This document shows positions 32,399-41,200 of a DNA stretch of 64,000 nt, in pieces (within the stretch, counting starts at the first letter, position 1; every line of letters starts with the position of its first letter). The stretch covers positions 3,674-67,673 of the forward strand of contig DAOTUI010000171.1 in NCBI GenBank assembly GCA_034437035.1, given 5' to 3'. The notes beneath the pieces are model-generated. The model did not search any database and had not been told where the DNA came from. It saw nothing but the letters and a program-made list of their open reading frames with translations. The translations under genes and the position numbers were made by a program. The DNA is from CAKZQX01 sp034437035 (GTDB taxonomy: Bacteria > Chloroflexota > Chloroflexia > Chloroflexales > Chloroflexaceae).

Positions 32399-32824
32399 TC
32401 ACCCGGAGAATTCGCGTGCCGCCAACCCGGCTTCCAGCGTGCCGGTAGACTGCTCCAGGAGTGGTCCCACCAGCGCGATCACATCTTCGGCGCGGGCCGG
32501 CTTGTTGAGGAACGCCGTCGCGCCCATCGTGCGCGTGAAGATGGCAACATCGGGGTGACTGGACATCACAATGATCGGCGGCAAAGCAACCCCCGTTGCA
32601 CTGGCACGTCGGCGCAAATGCCGGACAATATCGCCCCCGCTCAATGCCCGTAGATAGTAGTCAATAATGATCAGATCAAAATGGACCAGACGCGTTATAC
32701 TGAGCGCAGTCGTTCCATCCTCGACATCAGTGATGCGAATGTTGGGAAAACATGAACTCAGCAGCTTGCAGAAATTATCCCGATACTGCTGCGTGTCTTC
32801 AACTACCAAAACGTTGGGGCGCAT
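32399..32824 (-). CDS. Stand-alone response-regulator receiver protein (paralogue of 31732)
   Basis: 141 residues. NVLVVEDTQQYRDNFCKLLSSCFP, LIIIDYYLRALSGGDIVRHLRRRAS, IIVMSSHPDVAIFTRTMGATAFLNKP align closely with the neighbour read from the other strand. GTGAGG lies 7 nt before ATG 32824. The gene pair is convergent with 145 bp between, which contains a short dyad (CCGTCCATCGCTGGACGG). Confidence 0.85.
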   Translation of the reverse strand: MRPNVLVVEDTQQYRDNFCKLLSSCFPNIRITDVEDGTTALSITRLVHFDLIIIDYYLRALSGGDIVRHLRRRASATGVALPPIIVMSSHPDVAIFTRTMGATAFLNKPARAEDVIALVGPLLEQSTGTLEAGLAAREFSG

Positions 32825-33130
32825 AGGTTTTACCTCACTGTACCGTACCACCTGTATGTCACAGATTCTATAGAGAACAACGTTCTATTCTAGAAAAATT
32901 ATACCGCATTAATATAAAAATCTTGTCATTTCCGGCAGATAACGACTGACGTTCAGACAAAGTATAGCGCGTCCAGAAGCTATAACTACCTTTGGCCAGG
33001 GTAGCGCACTTTCCCAAAATGACAAACTTGTAAACAAAAAAGATGAACTGCCGGTCACGTTTGTTTCGGCCCGACAGGTTGACATTCATTAGGAATACGC
33101 GCTATGCTGAGACCATACATTTATATGACA

Positions 33131-33343
33131 GGACTTACGCGGTCGGTTCCAAACCAGGCGTCTGCCTGGACACATAGCCCGATTCGCCTCCGGCAGGGTG
33201 GAATGGGACATTCTTTTTCCGGAACATGTGGCGCTCCGAGCCACATGTTCCGGAAAAAGACAAAAACGTACCATGCTGCCGCAGGCGAAATACACCGTTA
33301 TCGAGAGCAAATGGTCCGTTTGCACACCCACCGCGTAAGTCTT
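33131..33343 (-). repeat. Mosaic palindromic element, copy 10
   Basis: Ends GGACTTACGCGGT and ACCGCGTAAGTCTT. The central hairpin (33213-33259) is 47 nt with one mismatch, arms CTTTTTCCGGAACATGTGGC.... TATATGACA on the left and CATATAACA on the right resemble each other. The 300 bp upstream (32825-33120) are AT-rich and show no gene. Confidence 0.88.
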
Positions 33344-33355
33344 GTCATATAACAG

Positions 33356-33570
33356 GAGTTACGCGGTGCGTGTGCAAACCAGACATTTAACCAGATGGAA
33401 GCCAGACTCGCCTCCGGCAGAGCGGAAGAAACCATCTTTTTTCACAAAAATGTTGCACATAATGCAACATTTTTGTGAAAAAAGATCAAAATGCACCATG
33501 CTGCCGCAGGCGAAGCTGACGTTTGGGTCGGTCAACAGACCGAAGTAAACTGCACTGCATATAACTCGTG
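33356..33570 (-). repeat. Mosaic palindromic element, copy 11
   Basis: Left end GAGTTACGCGGT; the right end has lost CCGCG but keeps ATAACTCGTG. The central hairpin (33436-33484) has perfect 22-bp arms CTTTTTTCACAAAAATGTTGCA with a 5-nt loop, 49 nt. It ends about 20 nt before the resolvase-like gene and contributes its upstream region. Confidence 0.85.
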
Positions 33571-33592
33571 TTATATGAGAGGAGGATCCGGC

Positions 33593-33895
33593 ATGCACAA
33601 TGCAGCGATTTACGCAAAAGGAACCAACATCGAAGATCAGGTGAAGCGCTGTCGTGAAGTGGCCCGACGGCGGGGCCTCAACGTCGTGCAGGAATTTAAG
33701 GATAAAACCGGCGATGAGACCGCGACCGATTTACCGGGGTTGCTTAACCTGATGCAGCAGGTGGAGATGGAAAAGTTTGATGTGGTCATCGTTACGGGCC
33801 TCGGACGGCTGGCGCATAACAGGGCGGCGCTGACTGACTTGACCCGGACCCTGTCACAGCATAAGATTGATCTTATCGCCGGTGAAGATAGATAA
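33593..33895 (+). CDS. Resolvase-like N-terminal fragment with altered catalytic motif
   Basis: 100 residues matching only the N-terminal catalytic fold of serine recombinases: AAIYAKGTNIEDQVKRCREVARRRG, FDVVIVTGLGRLAHNRAALTDL and LSQHKIDLIA. In active enzymes the start reads YxRVS; here it is YAKGT, so Arg is Lys and the nucleophilic Ser position is Thr. The DNA-binding C-terminus is absent. It is probably inactive as a recombinase and could be a domesticated protein. GAGGAGG precedes ATG 33593. A 64-residue protein follows 110 bp downstream. Confidence 0.7.
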   Translation: MHNAAIYAKGTNIEDQVKRCREVARRRGLNVVQEFKDKTGDETATDLPGLLNLMQQVEMEKFDVVIVTGLGRLAHNRAALTDLTRTLSQHKIDLIAGEDR

Positions 33896-34005
33896 CGCCG
33901 GGGCAGGACTGGTAGCGGAAATGCTACGCCGAACCAGGCGGTAATCCCGGGCACCGGCAATGCAGCCGGGTTGGAATGCCCTATAACCAATGAGGAGACA
34001 GGCAT

Positions 34006-34200
34006 ATGGATAACACCCTGATTGCGGCTCTGCGCGCCGCCGGTTTTTCGATTGACACCGCGTCGGGCGGATTTATAGTGACAACCGATCTTGGTCAGTG
34101 GGGGCCGTACCCCTCGCAGGAAGAAGCCCTGCTTGACGGCATTCGCCGGCTGATTCGGCGGGCCCAGGAAGCCGAGGAAGCCCCGGATATTTCGCCGTAA
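34006..34200 (+). CDS. Small protein of unknown function
   Basis: 64 residues, MDNTLIAALRAAGFSIDTA..., acidic C-terminus (QEAEEAPDISP). GGAG lies about 10 nt before the ATG. I do not recognise a family. It follows the resolvase-like gene in the same direction, but its own upstream 110 bp could hold a promoter. Confidence 0.55.
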   Translation: MDNTLIAALRAAGFSIDTASGGFIVTTDLGQWGPYPSQEEALLDGIRRLIRRAQEAEEAPDISP

Positions 34201-34286
34201 GACCAGGGGACAGCGGATAATACGCGGCAACTGGTCTCATCCTGGGTTCAGGTAGGTGGTTTTGCCCTGGCATGCGCCGTGCTGCA

Positions 34287-35576
34287 CTAATCCAGCCGGT
34301 GCATTGCCGGGCAGCCGGCAAACAGCAGCAGCACCACCAGCGCCGTCATCCCCCCGCCCATGAGAAACACGGTCGGCGCACCCAGCGCCTCGGTGGCCCA
34401 GCCGGTGAGAGCATAACCCACCGGTATGAGGGCAAACGACCCCAGCGCATCCATACCGGCAACCCGTCCCAGTTGCTCCCGTGGCACATATTGCTGCAAA
34501 GCGGTTGTCCAGGCCATCTGGCTCACTTCCAGCATCGCGCCATTGATCACCGCGCCGAGTGCCGGCAGGAACAACGGCACCGGCAGACCAAACAGCAGCA
34601 ACATCAGCCCGGCCAGCGCGATCCCACCATACATCAGCCGGCCGCGCCGGCGAATCTGACGCCGCCGCCCCAGCCAGAGCCCCCCCAGAACGTAGCCCAC
34701 CGGGAACAGAGCATAGAGCAGACCCAGGGTCCGCACATCGGCCTGCAGATAATCTCGCACCAGAAACGGCAACGCCACACTGTAGGGTCCGGCCAGGGTC
34801 ACATTCGTCAGCGCAAACAGCAGGATGGTGATCCAGAGCCAGGGCGTGGTCACGACCGTCGCAATACCCTTCCGCAGTTCGGCCGGCAATCCCGGTGCCG
34901 GGGCCGCCGCCGGCGCCGGGGCGGTGGACGGGGTCGTCGGCCGGCGCACCAGCGGCAGCAGCAGGACTGCCGCGATTGCAAAGGTCAGGCTGTTGAGCGT
35001 AAAGGCCAGCGCCGTTCCGCCCAGCGCGACCATCCCCGCGCCGAGGGCCGGCCCGGCAATGCGCCCGGTCTGGATACTCAGGCTGGTCAGGGCATTGGCA
35101 CTGGGCAGATCATCGTCCGGGACCAGGTCGGGCACGGCGGCGGTGTAGGCCGGCTGAAAGAAGGCATCCACCCCGCCCATGACCAGGTTCAGCAGGAGCA
35201 GGTGCCAGACCTGGAGCAGATCGAACCAGGCCAGCAGGGCCACCCCACCCATTACCCCGACCCGCAGCAGATCCGACGCCAGCATAATCTTGATGCGATT
35301 GAAGTGATCGCCGGCCACACCCCCGATTAGCAGCAACAGCAGGTGCGGTACAAAAGTCATGGCCAGCAGGGTCGCCATCAGCGCCGCCGAGCCGGTCCGT
35401 TCCAGTACCCACCAGGCCAGCGCAATCTCGAAGAGAAAATCACCGATGCGTGAGAGCGCCTGCCCACTCCAGACCCGGGCAAAGGCCGGGTTGCGTAACG
35501 CGCGCGCGGTTTCCAGCCGCAGGAGAGGCTGGAACAGGCCGATCCGGCGCTGGTGTCGTCGCTTCTGGGCAATCAT
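34287..35576 (-). CDS. Major facilitator superfamily transporter
   Basis: 429 residues with about twelve hydrophobic segments in two halves separated by a Pro/Ala-rich cytosolic loop (TTPSTAPAPAAAPAPG). FARVWSGQALSRIGDFLFEIALAWWVLERTGS and GGVAGDHFNRIKIMLASDLLRV are typical of the MFS_3 group of drug or siderophore exporters. The C-terminus ends soon after the last helix. GGAGA precedes ATG 35576. It follows the TPR gene by 44 bp on the same strand and is probably co-transcribed. Confidence 0.85.
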   Translation of the reverse strand: MIAQKRRHQRRIGLFQPLLRLETARALRNPAFARVWSGQALSRIGDFLFEIALAWWVLERTGSAALMATLLAMTFVPHLLLLLIGGVAGDHFNRIKIMLASDLLRVGVMGGVALLAWFDLLQVWHLLLLNLVMGGVDAFFQPAYTAAVPDLVPDDDLPSANALTSLSIQTGRIAGPALGAGMVALGGTALAFTLNSLTFAIAAVLLLPLVRRPTTPSTAPAPAAAPAPGLPAELRKGIATVVTTPWLWITILLFALTNVTLAGPYSVALPFLVRDYLQADVRTLGLLYALFPVGYVLGGLWLGRRRQIRRRGRLMYGGIALAGLMLLLFGLPVPLFLPALGAVINGAMLEVSQMAWTTALQQYVPREQLGRVAGMDALGSFALIPVGYALTGWATEALGAPTVFLMGGGMTALVVLLLFAGCPAMHRLD

Positions 35577-35620
35577 TGAAGTCTCCTGTCTCAGTGGGCC
35601 ACGGCTGCGGTGGGCCGGCC

Positions 35621-36499
35621 CTATGCCTCGTGCAGCAGCGCAATATTCTCCCGGACTGCGGCCACATGCGGGTGCTCCGGGCCGAGGGCCGTCTCGAAGA
35701 TCTGCAGCGCCCGCCGAAACAGCGGTTCCGCCTCAGTGGAGCGGCCCTGCGCGGTGTACGTCATCGCCAGGTTATTGAGCGTCATCCCGACATCGGGATG
35801 GTCCGGGCCACACACCTGCTCTTTCATCGCCAGCGCCCGCCGGTAGCGCTGTTCCGCCGCTGTGTAGTTCCCGCACGCATGATCAATCGCCGCCAGGTTG
35901 TTGAGACTGAAGGAGATCTCGTAGTCATCAGGCCCGAGAGTCTGCGCAAAGACCCTGATGGCCTCGCGATACAACGCCTCCGCCTCGTCAAGCTTGCCCT
36001 GCCCATCCAGGAGTGCCGCCAGCGCGGCCTTATCGGCGGCCACGTCGGGATGCTCCGAACCTAGAGCCGCCTCCCGAATGACGACGGCGCGGCGAGCGAA
36101 GGGCTCACCCTCGCGGTAGTGCCCCTGGGCATGCGCCAACCCCCCCAGGTTGTGATAGACGCCGGCCACGTCGGGATGCGCCAGACCATACGCCCGGGTG
36201 ATGATGGTCAGGGCGCGCCGGTAGAGCGATTCGGCTTCGGCATAGCGGCCCATATACTTGTAGAGGATGCCCAGGTCATTCAGCATATATGCAACCGTCA
36301 GGTCATCCCGATCAGCCATCCCCTCGACCAGGGTGAGCACCTCTTGGAACAGTGGTTCCGCCAGACGGTAATGCCCCTGGTCCCGATACTGCTGCCCCAG
36401 ATCCACCAGGTGTTGGATACGCTGCGCGCGTGCCGATGCGGTCGCTTCCGCCGTTGCACCATGACCAGTGGCAGGTCGTGGTGTCATTGCGTTAACCAT
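35621..36499 (-). CDS. Kinesin-light-chain-type TPR protein
   Basis: 292 residues. From about residue 35 there are six tandem TPR units of 42 residues of the Nephrocystin/kinesin-light-chain sort, for example YAEAESLYRRALTIITRAYGLAHPDVAGVYHNLG and EAEPLFRRALQIFETALGPEHPHVAAVRENIA. These form protein-binding superhelices. ATG 36499 (MVNAMTPRP) follows AAAGGA at about 10 nt; the longer frame to 36601 would enter the MITE at 36574. No enzymatic domain. Confidence 0.82.
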   Translation of the reverse strand: MVNAMTPRPATGHGATAEATASARAQRIQHLVDLGQQYRDQGHYRLAEPLFQEVLTLVEGMADRDDLTVAYMLNDLGILYKYMGRYAEAESLYRRALTIITRAYGLAHPDVAGVYHNLGGLAHAQGHYREGEPFARRAVVIREAALGSEHPDVAADKAALAALLDGQGKLDEAEALYREAIRVFAQTLGPDDYEISFSLNNLAAIDHACGNYTAAEQRYRRALAMKEQVCGPDHPDVGMTLNNLAMTYTAQGRSTEAEPLFRRALQIFETALGPEHPHVAAVRENIALLHEA

Positions 36500-36573
36500 A
36501 CCGGATGTTCCTTTCACCCAGCCGGCACCACGCAAGTGCCGGCTGGTTCTGTCCTGCGTCTGTTTCCGTCTTA

Positions 36574-36681
36574 GGGAAGCGGAAGCTGTTAATTGTCCCA
36601 CCCTCCGGAAACTTGGGCGTCAGCAAGCCCACGAGTAGAGCGTCTGAGGGAGCTTGGGGTGAACAAGAGCTTCCGCTTCCC
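36574..36681 (-). mobile_element. MITE-like element GGGAAGCGG, copy B
   Basis: 108 bp, ends GGGAAGCGGAAGCT and AGCTTCCGCTTCCC (perfect 14-bp inverted repeat), target duplication TTA at 36571-36573 and 36682-36684. The right-hand TTA is the TAA stop codon of the minus-strand gene that follows. It shares GGGCGTCAGCAAGCC with copy A. Confidence 0.9.
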
Positions 36682-36999
36682 TTATGCACGTACCAGGGTG
36701 GCGTTATGGTTGAGTGACAACCGACTGCGTACCAGCGTCGGGTTATGGTTGAGTGACAACCGACTGCGTACCAGGGTCGGGTTGTGGTTCAACGTAATCC
36801 GTCCGCGCACCAGGGTGGCGTTGTGGTTCAGTGAAATCCGTCCACGCACCAGGGTCGCGTTATGGTTGAGCGACAACCGCCCGCGCACCAGCGTGGCGTT
36901 ATGATTAAGCGACAACCGCCCGCGCACCAGCGTCCCGTTATGGTTGAGTGAAATCCGACGGTGTGTTCCATTTATCCTCTGTGTATGCTGCGTATCCAT
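36682..36999 (-). CDS. Protein made of seven 13-residue repeats (LSLNHNATLVRGR)
   Basis: 105 residues. After MDTQHTQRINGTHRR come seven tandem repeats of the form [LI]-[ST]-L-N-H-N-x-T-L-V-R-x-R. The 39-bp DNA units differ mostly at synonymous positions (CTC/CTT/CTG, AAC/AAT, GCG/GCC, CGC/CGT), which points to selection on the protein. GGAGG at 37008-37012 is 8 nt before ATG 36999. The alternating hydrophobic pattern suggests a small beta-solenoid, but I know no family. The stop codon lies in the MITE target duplication. The 330 bp upstream show no other gene. Confidence 0.7.
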   Translation of the reverse strand: MDTQHTQRINGTHRRISLNHNGTLVRGRLSLNHNATLVRGRLSLNHNATLVRGRISLNHNATLVRGRITLNHNPTLVRSRLSLNHNPTLVRSRLSLNHNATLVRA

Positions 37000-37329
37000 T
37001 GGTGTATCCTCCGTGTGAATGACTATGTTTCGTTTCCGATGCTGCCAGTCTACAGGGTGAGCGTCTCATCAGCATCGCCGGGTGCGTCCTCTGACACATC
37101 TTTTCACGGAATGTTCGGAAGGCAAGAACAGAGGAAGGGAGTACGCACCGAGGATGCGCGGGAATAGCGCATCCAGGGACGGTTGCCGGCGCTCCCAAAT
37201 GTATGTCCGGTTGTGCTGCCGGCGCATGAGCCGGCCTGGCAGCAGTTTTTGCGCGAGGTTGAACCATTTCTTCAGACCAGCGGCCAGGAGCCGGGATAGT
37301 TGGGGAACCCTGTTACCGGGAAGACGGGG

Positions 37330-37516
37330 GTTACGCGGTTACTTGCCTGGAAATGGATATCGCCTCCGGCAGGGCGGAACCGACCATTCTTGTTCACGAA
37401 CATGTGGCTCTCCGAGCCACATGTTCGTGAACAAGATACAAGAAGTACCATGCTGCCGCAGGCGAATCGGGATTCCCTCGGGTGAAACGTCCCGTTTGGA
37501 CACGCACCGCGTAATA
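37330..37516 (-). repeat. Mosaic palindromic element, copy 12
   Basis: Ends GTTACGCGGT and ACCGCGTAAT. The central hairpin (37389-37435) is 47 nt with perfect 22-bp arms CTTGTTCACGAACATGTGGC... around TCC. The region 37013-37329 to its left and 37517-37660 to its right show no gene. Confidence 0.88.
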
Positions 37517-37666
37517 CCGATTTGTTATCATAGCCACAGCGAACACCGAGGACGTAGCGATGATACACAGGAACGTGCCGCTGTTGCGCTCGTTGCGCCC
37601 GCTCCCGTTGATTGCTGGTTTGATGGCACATTGGTATAACTCGTGATAATGATAGGGATTACGCGA

Positions 37667-37706
37667 GAGCGGGCGGTGTTCTGCTACCTCAGAACACCGC
37701 CCGCTC
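37667..37706 (-). terminator. Terminator hairpin of the tandem-repeat secreted protein
   Basis: GAGCGGGCGGTGTTCTG (37667-37683) pairs perfectly with 37690-37706 across a 6-nt loop. It lies 26 bp beyond the stop codon at 37732 of the minus-strand gene. Confidence 0.75.
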
Positions 37707-37731
37707 CTGAAAGATGTGCTCGTTCTCTGTT

Positions 37732-38988
37732 CTAGCGGATGATCAGCGGAAGATAGATTGCCGGCTGCCCATCATCAGGAGCCGGGTTTGGCTCGTCACC
37801 GGGATTGTCACCCGGCTCGTCGCTTATCGTTCCTACGGCAATTACGACCGTCGTCTGCTTGGTATGCGTGCCATCGCTGACGGCATAGGTGAATTGATCG
37901 AGCCCTGTGAAGCCCGCGTCCGGCGTGTAGACGAAGGTGCCATCGCTGTTCAAGGTTACTGTCCCACGGGCGGCCTGCTCCACCAGCGCTACGGTCAGGT
38001 CGTCGCCGTTCATGTCCAGATCGTTACCCAGCACACCGGGCGCGCCAACATCCAGCGGAGTGTCGGAGGGCGTGGCGAAGCGGTCGCCCACGGCGATGGG
38101 CGGGACGTTCGTGTCCTCCGCCTGCACCCGCAGGGTAATATCGGTCGGTTCAGAGAAGTCCACCCCGTCATTGATCCGGTAGCGAAAGTGGTCTTCCCCG
38201 ACAAAGCCTTCATCAGGGATATAGGTATATGCGCCGTCGCTGCGGAGTTCCAGCGTGCCATGCGCGGGCGCTGTCACCAGTTCGGCCACCAGGGTATCAT
38301 TGTCCGCGTCACTATCGTTGTCAAGCACCCCCGGCCACGGCACATACAACCGTGTATCTTGCAGCGTATCATAGCCGTTGCGTTGCGCCTGGGGCACCCG
38401 GTTGCCGGCGGTGGGAACGACACTGATCAGGACGGTGGTCGTGTCGGAAGCATCGCGTCCATCGTCGGCACGATAGGTGAAAAGATCCTGTCCGCTGAAG
38501 CCCGGCCCTGGTGCATACCGGAACGCGCCATCGGCAGCGAGGGTCAGGGTGCCATAGTTCGGTGCAGTGATCAGCGTGGCGCTGAGCGGATCGCCGTCCT
38601 GGTCAATATCATTTTCCAGCACACCCGGCGCAGCCGGCTCCAGAACCGTATCCTGCGCGATGCGATAGAAGTCGAATTGTCCAATTGGCGGACTATTCGG
38701 CGCAATGTCCTGCCTACGGAGTTTCGTCAGGGCGAACTCCTTATCGCCCGCCGTCAACGCAGCAGTCCCGCCGATGACCGTCCCCCCGGAATGGGCGTCA
38801 TACGCGGCCGCATAGGCACAGGCGGAGGGGCCACCGAACGCAATGGTCGCGCGCCCCTGGTCACCAAACGCCGTATCCGGCGCACCAGTCGCGGTGAAGC
38901 GGGCCACCGCAAAAGCACCACTGTCCACACATCCGGCCACAAGCAACCCGCCATCCGGCTCGCGCAGCAGCGCCTGGCCCGACGGCAC
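37732..38988 (-). pseudogene. Secreted protein with delta-60 and Ig-like tandem repeats, 5'-truncated
   Basis: 418 codons. It opens inside a delta-60 repeat (LLREPDGGLLVAGCV...FAVARFTATGAPDTAFGDQGRATIAFGG), with no signal peptide, so the front is missing. Three cadherin/Ig-like repeats of ~100 residues follow, each with VLxNDxDxDxDxLxAxLxxxPxxGTLxLxxDGxFxYxPxxxFxGxDxFxYxxxDG. The C-terminus PAIYLPLIIR has the shared secreted-protein tail. The upstream end meets the reversed end of another truncated gene at about 38970-38975. Original function: probably cell-surface adhesion or scaffold. A frame start GTG 38988 exists but is unlikely to be native. Confidence 0.75.
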
Positions 38989-40486
38989 GATTGCCGCGCA
39001 GTATCGCTTTATCCACCATCTCTACCAGGATGTCCTGGCGGCACAGGTGCCCGCAGCCCGCAAGGCCCGGCTGCATCGACAGATCGGCGAACGGCTGGAA
39101 GCCGGCTATGGCGCGCAGGGCGGCGATATCGCGTCCGACCTGGCTCGGCACTTTGTGCGCGGACATGATCCCCACCGTGCGGTGCGGTATCTGCAGCGCG
39201 TCGCCGAGCAGGCGCTGCGCCGGAGTGCCCACCGTGAAGCGATTACCCATCTCACGAGTGCCTTGGAACTTCTGTCGCAGTGGCCGGATTCCCCGGAGCG
39301 GCAACAGCAGGAGCTGGCCCTGCTGAACCTGCTGGCTCCGGCCTACATCGCCACAGAGGGATGGGGCACGCTTGCGGCAGAACAGACCTATGCCCGGGCC
39401 TATGCGCTGTGTCAACTGCTGGGCAATCCGCCGCAGCGGGCGCGCATCATCTTTGGACAGGCAACTATGTATGAATTTCGCGGTGACTATCTGAAATCGC
39501 AGGCATTACTGGACGAGCACCTGCACCTGCCCGATCCGGTGCGATCCGATCCGCTCCTGGCTGAATCATATGATCTGCTGGCATGTACCCGGTTTCACCA
39601 GGGTAGCTTTGCCGATGCCCTTACCCAGGCAGATTATGGCATTACCCTCGCCAATCCAGACCAATCCGAGACCATCATTGCCGCGATGGGCGAAAATCCG
39701 CTCGTGGGGTGCCATACCTGGGCCGCACTGGCGCTCTGGCATCTGGGCTATCCGGACCAGGCGCTGGTGCGTGGGCAGCAGGCGGTCCGACTGGCCGAAG
39801 CCCATGCCTACAGCCTGGCCAGCGCCCGAATGCAGCTCGCCTACATCTATCAGTGGCGGCGTGATCGGGCAATGACTCGGCACTGGGCCGAAATGGCGGC
39901 CGCAGCCGCCACGCAGCACGGGTTCCCCTATCGGGTGGCCGTGGGCAAGATTCTCCGTGGCTGGGTGCTGGCGCAGGAGGGCCAACCGGCCACGGGCATT
40001 GCCCGGATTGAGGCCGGGTTGGCCGCGTGTCGGGCGACGGGTACCCACATTGACTACCCCTACTTTCTGGCGCTGCTCGCCGAGGCCCACAGTATTAATA
40101 ATCAGCCCGCTGCCGGCCTGCTGGTACTGGCGGGGGCGCTGGCGATGGTACACACCAGCCGGGCCTTCTTCTATGAGGCCGAACTCTACCGGCTGAAGGG
40201 CATGCTGCTGTTGCAATCCGACCCAGTGAATAGTGTTGCCGAGGCGGAACAGCACATGCAGCATGCGCTGGAGATTGCGCGCCGCCAGGGAGCCCGTTCG
40301 CTGGAACTGCGGGCTGCGATGAGCCTGGCCCGCCTCCGGCAGCAGCAGGACAAATCCGCTGCCGGCCATACGCTGCCGGCTGAGATAACCAACTGGTTTA
40401 CTGAGGGCGTTGACACCGCCGATATACGTGAGGCGCGCGCGTTGCTGGCTGAACTGACCCCACATGACTCTTCCTATTCTGCATAA
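38975..40486 (+). pseudogene. C-terminal TPR part of an AAA-ATPase/cyclase-type regulator, 5'-truncated
   Basis: The frame has recognisable sequence from about 38975 (WPDGTIAAQYRFIHHLYQDVL). That matches the point after the ATPase where large guanylate-cyclase–AAA–TPR regulators continue with RLHRQIGERLEAGYGAQ, ASDLARHFVRGHDPHRAVRYLQRVAEQALRRSAHREAITHLTSALELL. About 500 residues of TPR-like helices follow to SSYSA. The N-terminal cyclase and P-loop parts are absent. The frame is open back to 38843 only because it crosses the opposite gene. Whether a shortened protein is made is unknown. Confidence 0.72.
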
Positions 40487-40617
40487 CTATACAGTGCATG
40501 AAGTGCCTGTTCCAGGCACGAGAAATGGATGACCGCCGGCAATCGATCGGATTGCCGGCGGTCGCCCCTATGCGTGGAGTGTTATATGACATTCCGACAC
40601 AGGCCATGCAAATCCGG

Positions 40618-41028
40618 TTAATCGTACCGGCGTTTATTGTAGGTTTCGTGACTGTCACAGCGCAGGGGAATTAATCCATCTTTCGTTTTACGAAACAACA
40701 ACCGATAGTCATAGCTCAATGGAATACTGATAATCTGTCGGTTATACCGCAGGGGTTTTCCCTTGAATTGATGATAATTGGCACCAGCGCGTATCTCTGC
40801 AAGAATGGTACGGGCCTGCATGACCAGTTGGCGCTGCGGGAGGATGTGTAAATCAATCTGATCATCAGCGAAGGTTTGTTGCCAGGCGTGTTGCTGCCGG
40901 CGTGCTTGATCCTGTTGCGCTCGTGTTGCCTGACGGTTCCGGGCGTCCTGAGCACAGCGGTGACAGTACATACCTTTGCCGGTATGCCCACAGGGGAAGG
41001 GTTTCTTGTACGAACGTTTTGCCATCAT
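40618..41028 (-). CDS. Zinc-finger protein with RelE/ParE-like C-terminus (toxin candidate)
   Basis: 136 residues from MMAKRSYKKP. The N-terminus KPFPCGHTGKGMYCHRCAQ has a Cys-His...Cys-x2-Cys cluster suited to zinc. A basic Gln/Arg-rich helix follows. The last 80 residues (LVMQARTILAEIRAGANYHQFKGKPLRYNRQIISIPLSYDYRLLFRKTKDGLIPLRCDSHETYNKR) have the helix-then-strands order and final HxxYxK of RelE-type toxins. AAGGA lies 5 nt before ATG 41028, and that ATG overlaps the stop of a 47-codon ORF. Toxin activity is inference. Confidence 0.6.
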   Translation of the reverse strand: MMAKRSYKKPFPCGHTGKGMYCHRCAQDARNRQATRAQQDQARRQQHAWQQTFADDQIDLHILPQRQLVMQARTILAEIRAGANYHQFKGKPLRYNRQIISIPLSYDYRLLFRKTKDGLIPLRCDSHETYNKRRYD

Positions 41029-41168
41029 GCCGGTCCTTCCATTGTCACAATGAGTATGTCGTATTCTACGACCAGAGAACGCATGATGTTGCACACCAGG
41101 TAGTCAGATACCCGCAGCGTGCGGTCAGCCACCATAGGTTTTCCCATCTCCTGATCTGCAATTTCCAT
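41025..41168 (-). CDS. 47-codon ORF coupled to the zinc-finger/RelE-like gene (antitoxin candidate)
   Basis: ATG 41168 opens MEIADQEMGKPMVADRTLRV..., 47 residues, stop TGA at 41025-41027. Stop and next start overlap as ATGA, a sign of translational coupling. It starts 33 bp after the stop of the metallo-beta-lactamase gene. The protein is acidic at its start and ends VTMEGPA. I know no family; the antitoxin idea rests only on size and order. The ribosome site is weak. Confidence 0.45.
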   Translation of the reverse strand: MEIADQEMGKPMVADRTLRVSDYLVCNIMRSLVVEYDILIVTMEGPA

Positions 41169-41200
41169 GATGGCCGTTTAAGCTGATTGTCTTCAGGTTA

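Noticed and set aside
34272..35330. Plus-strand ORF of 352 codons
   Set aside because: It is the shadow of the MFS transporter gene; composition is rich in Gln, His, Arg and Pro without any domain character.
37714..39168. Plus-strand ORF of 484 codons
   Set aside because: Antisense shadow of the Ig-like repeat gene that continues out of frame into the TPR gene.
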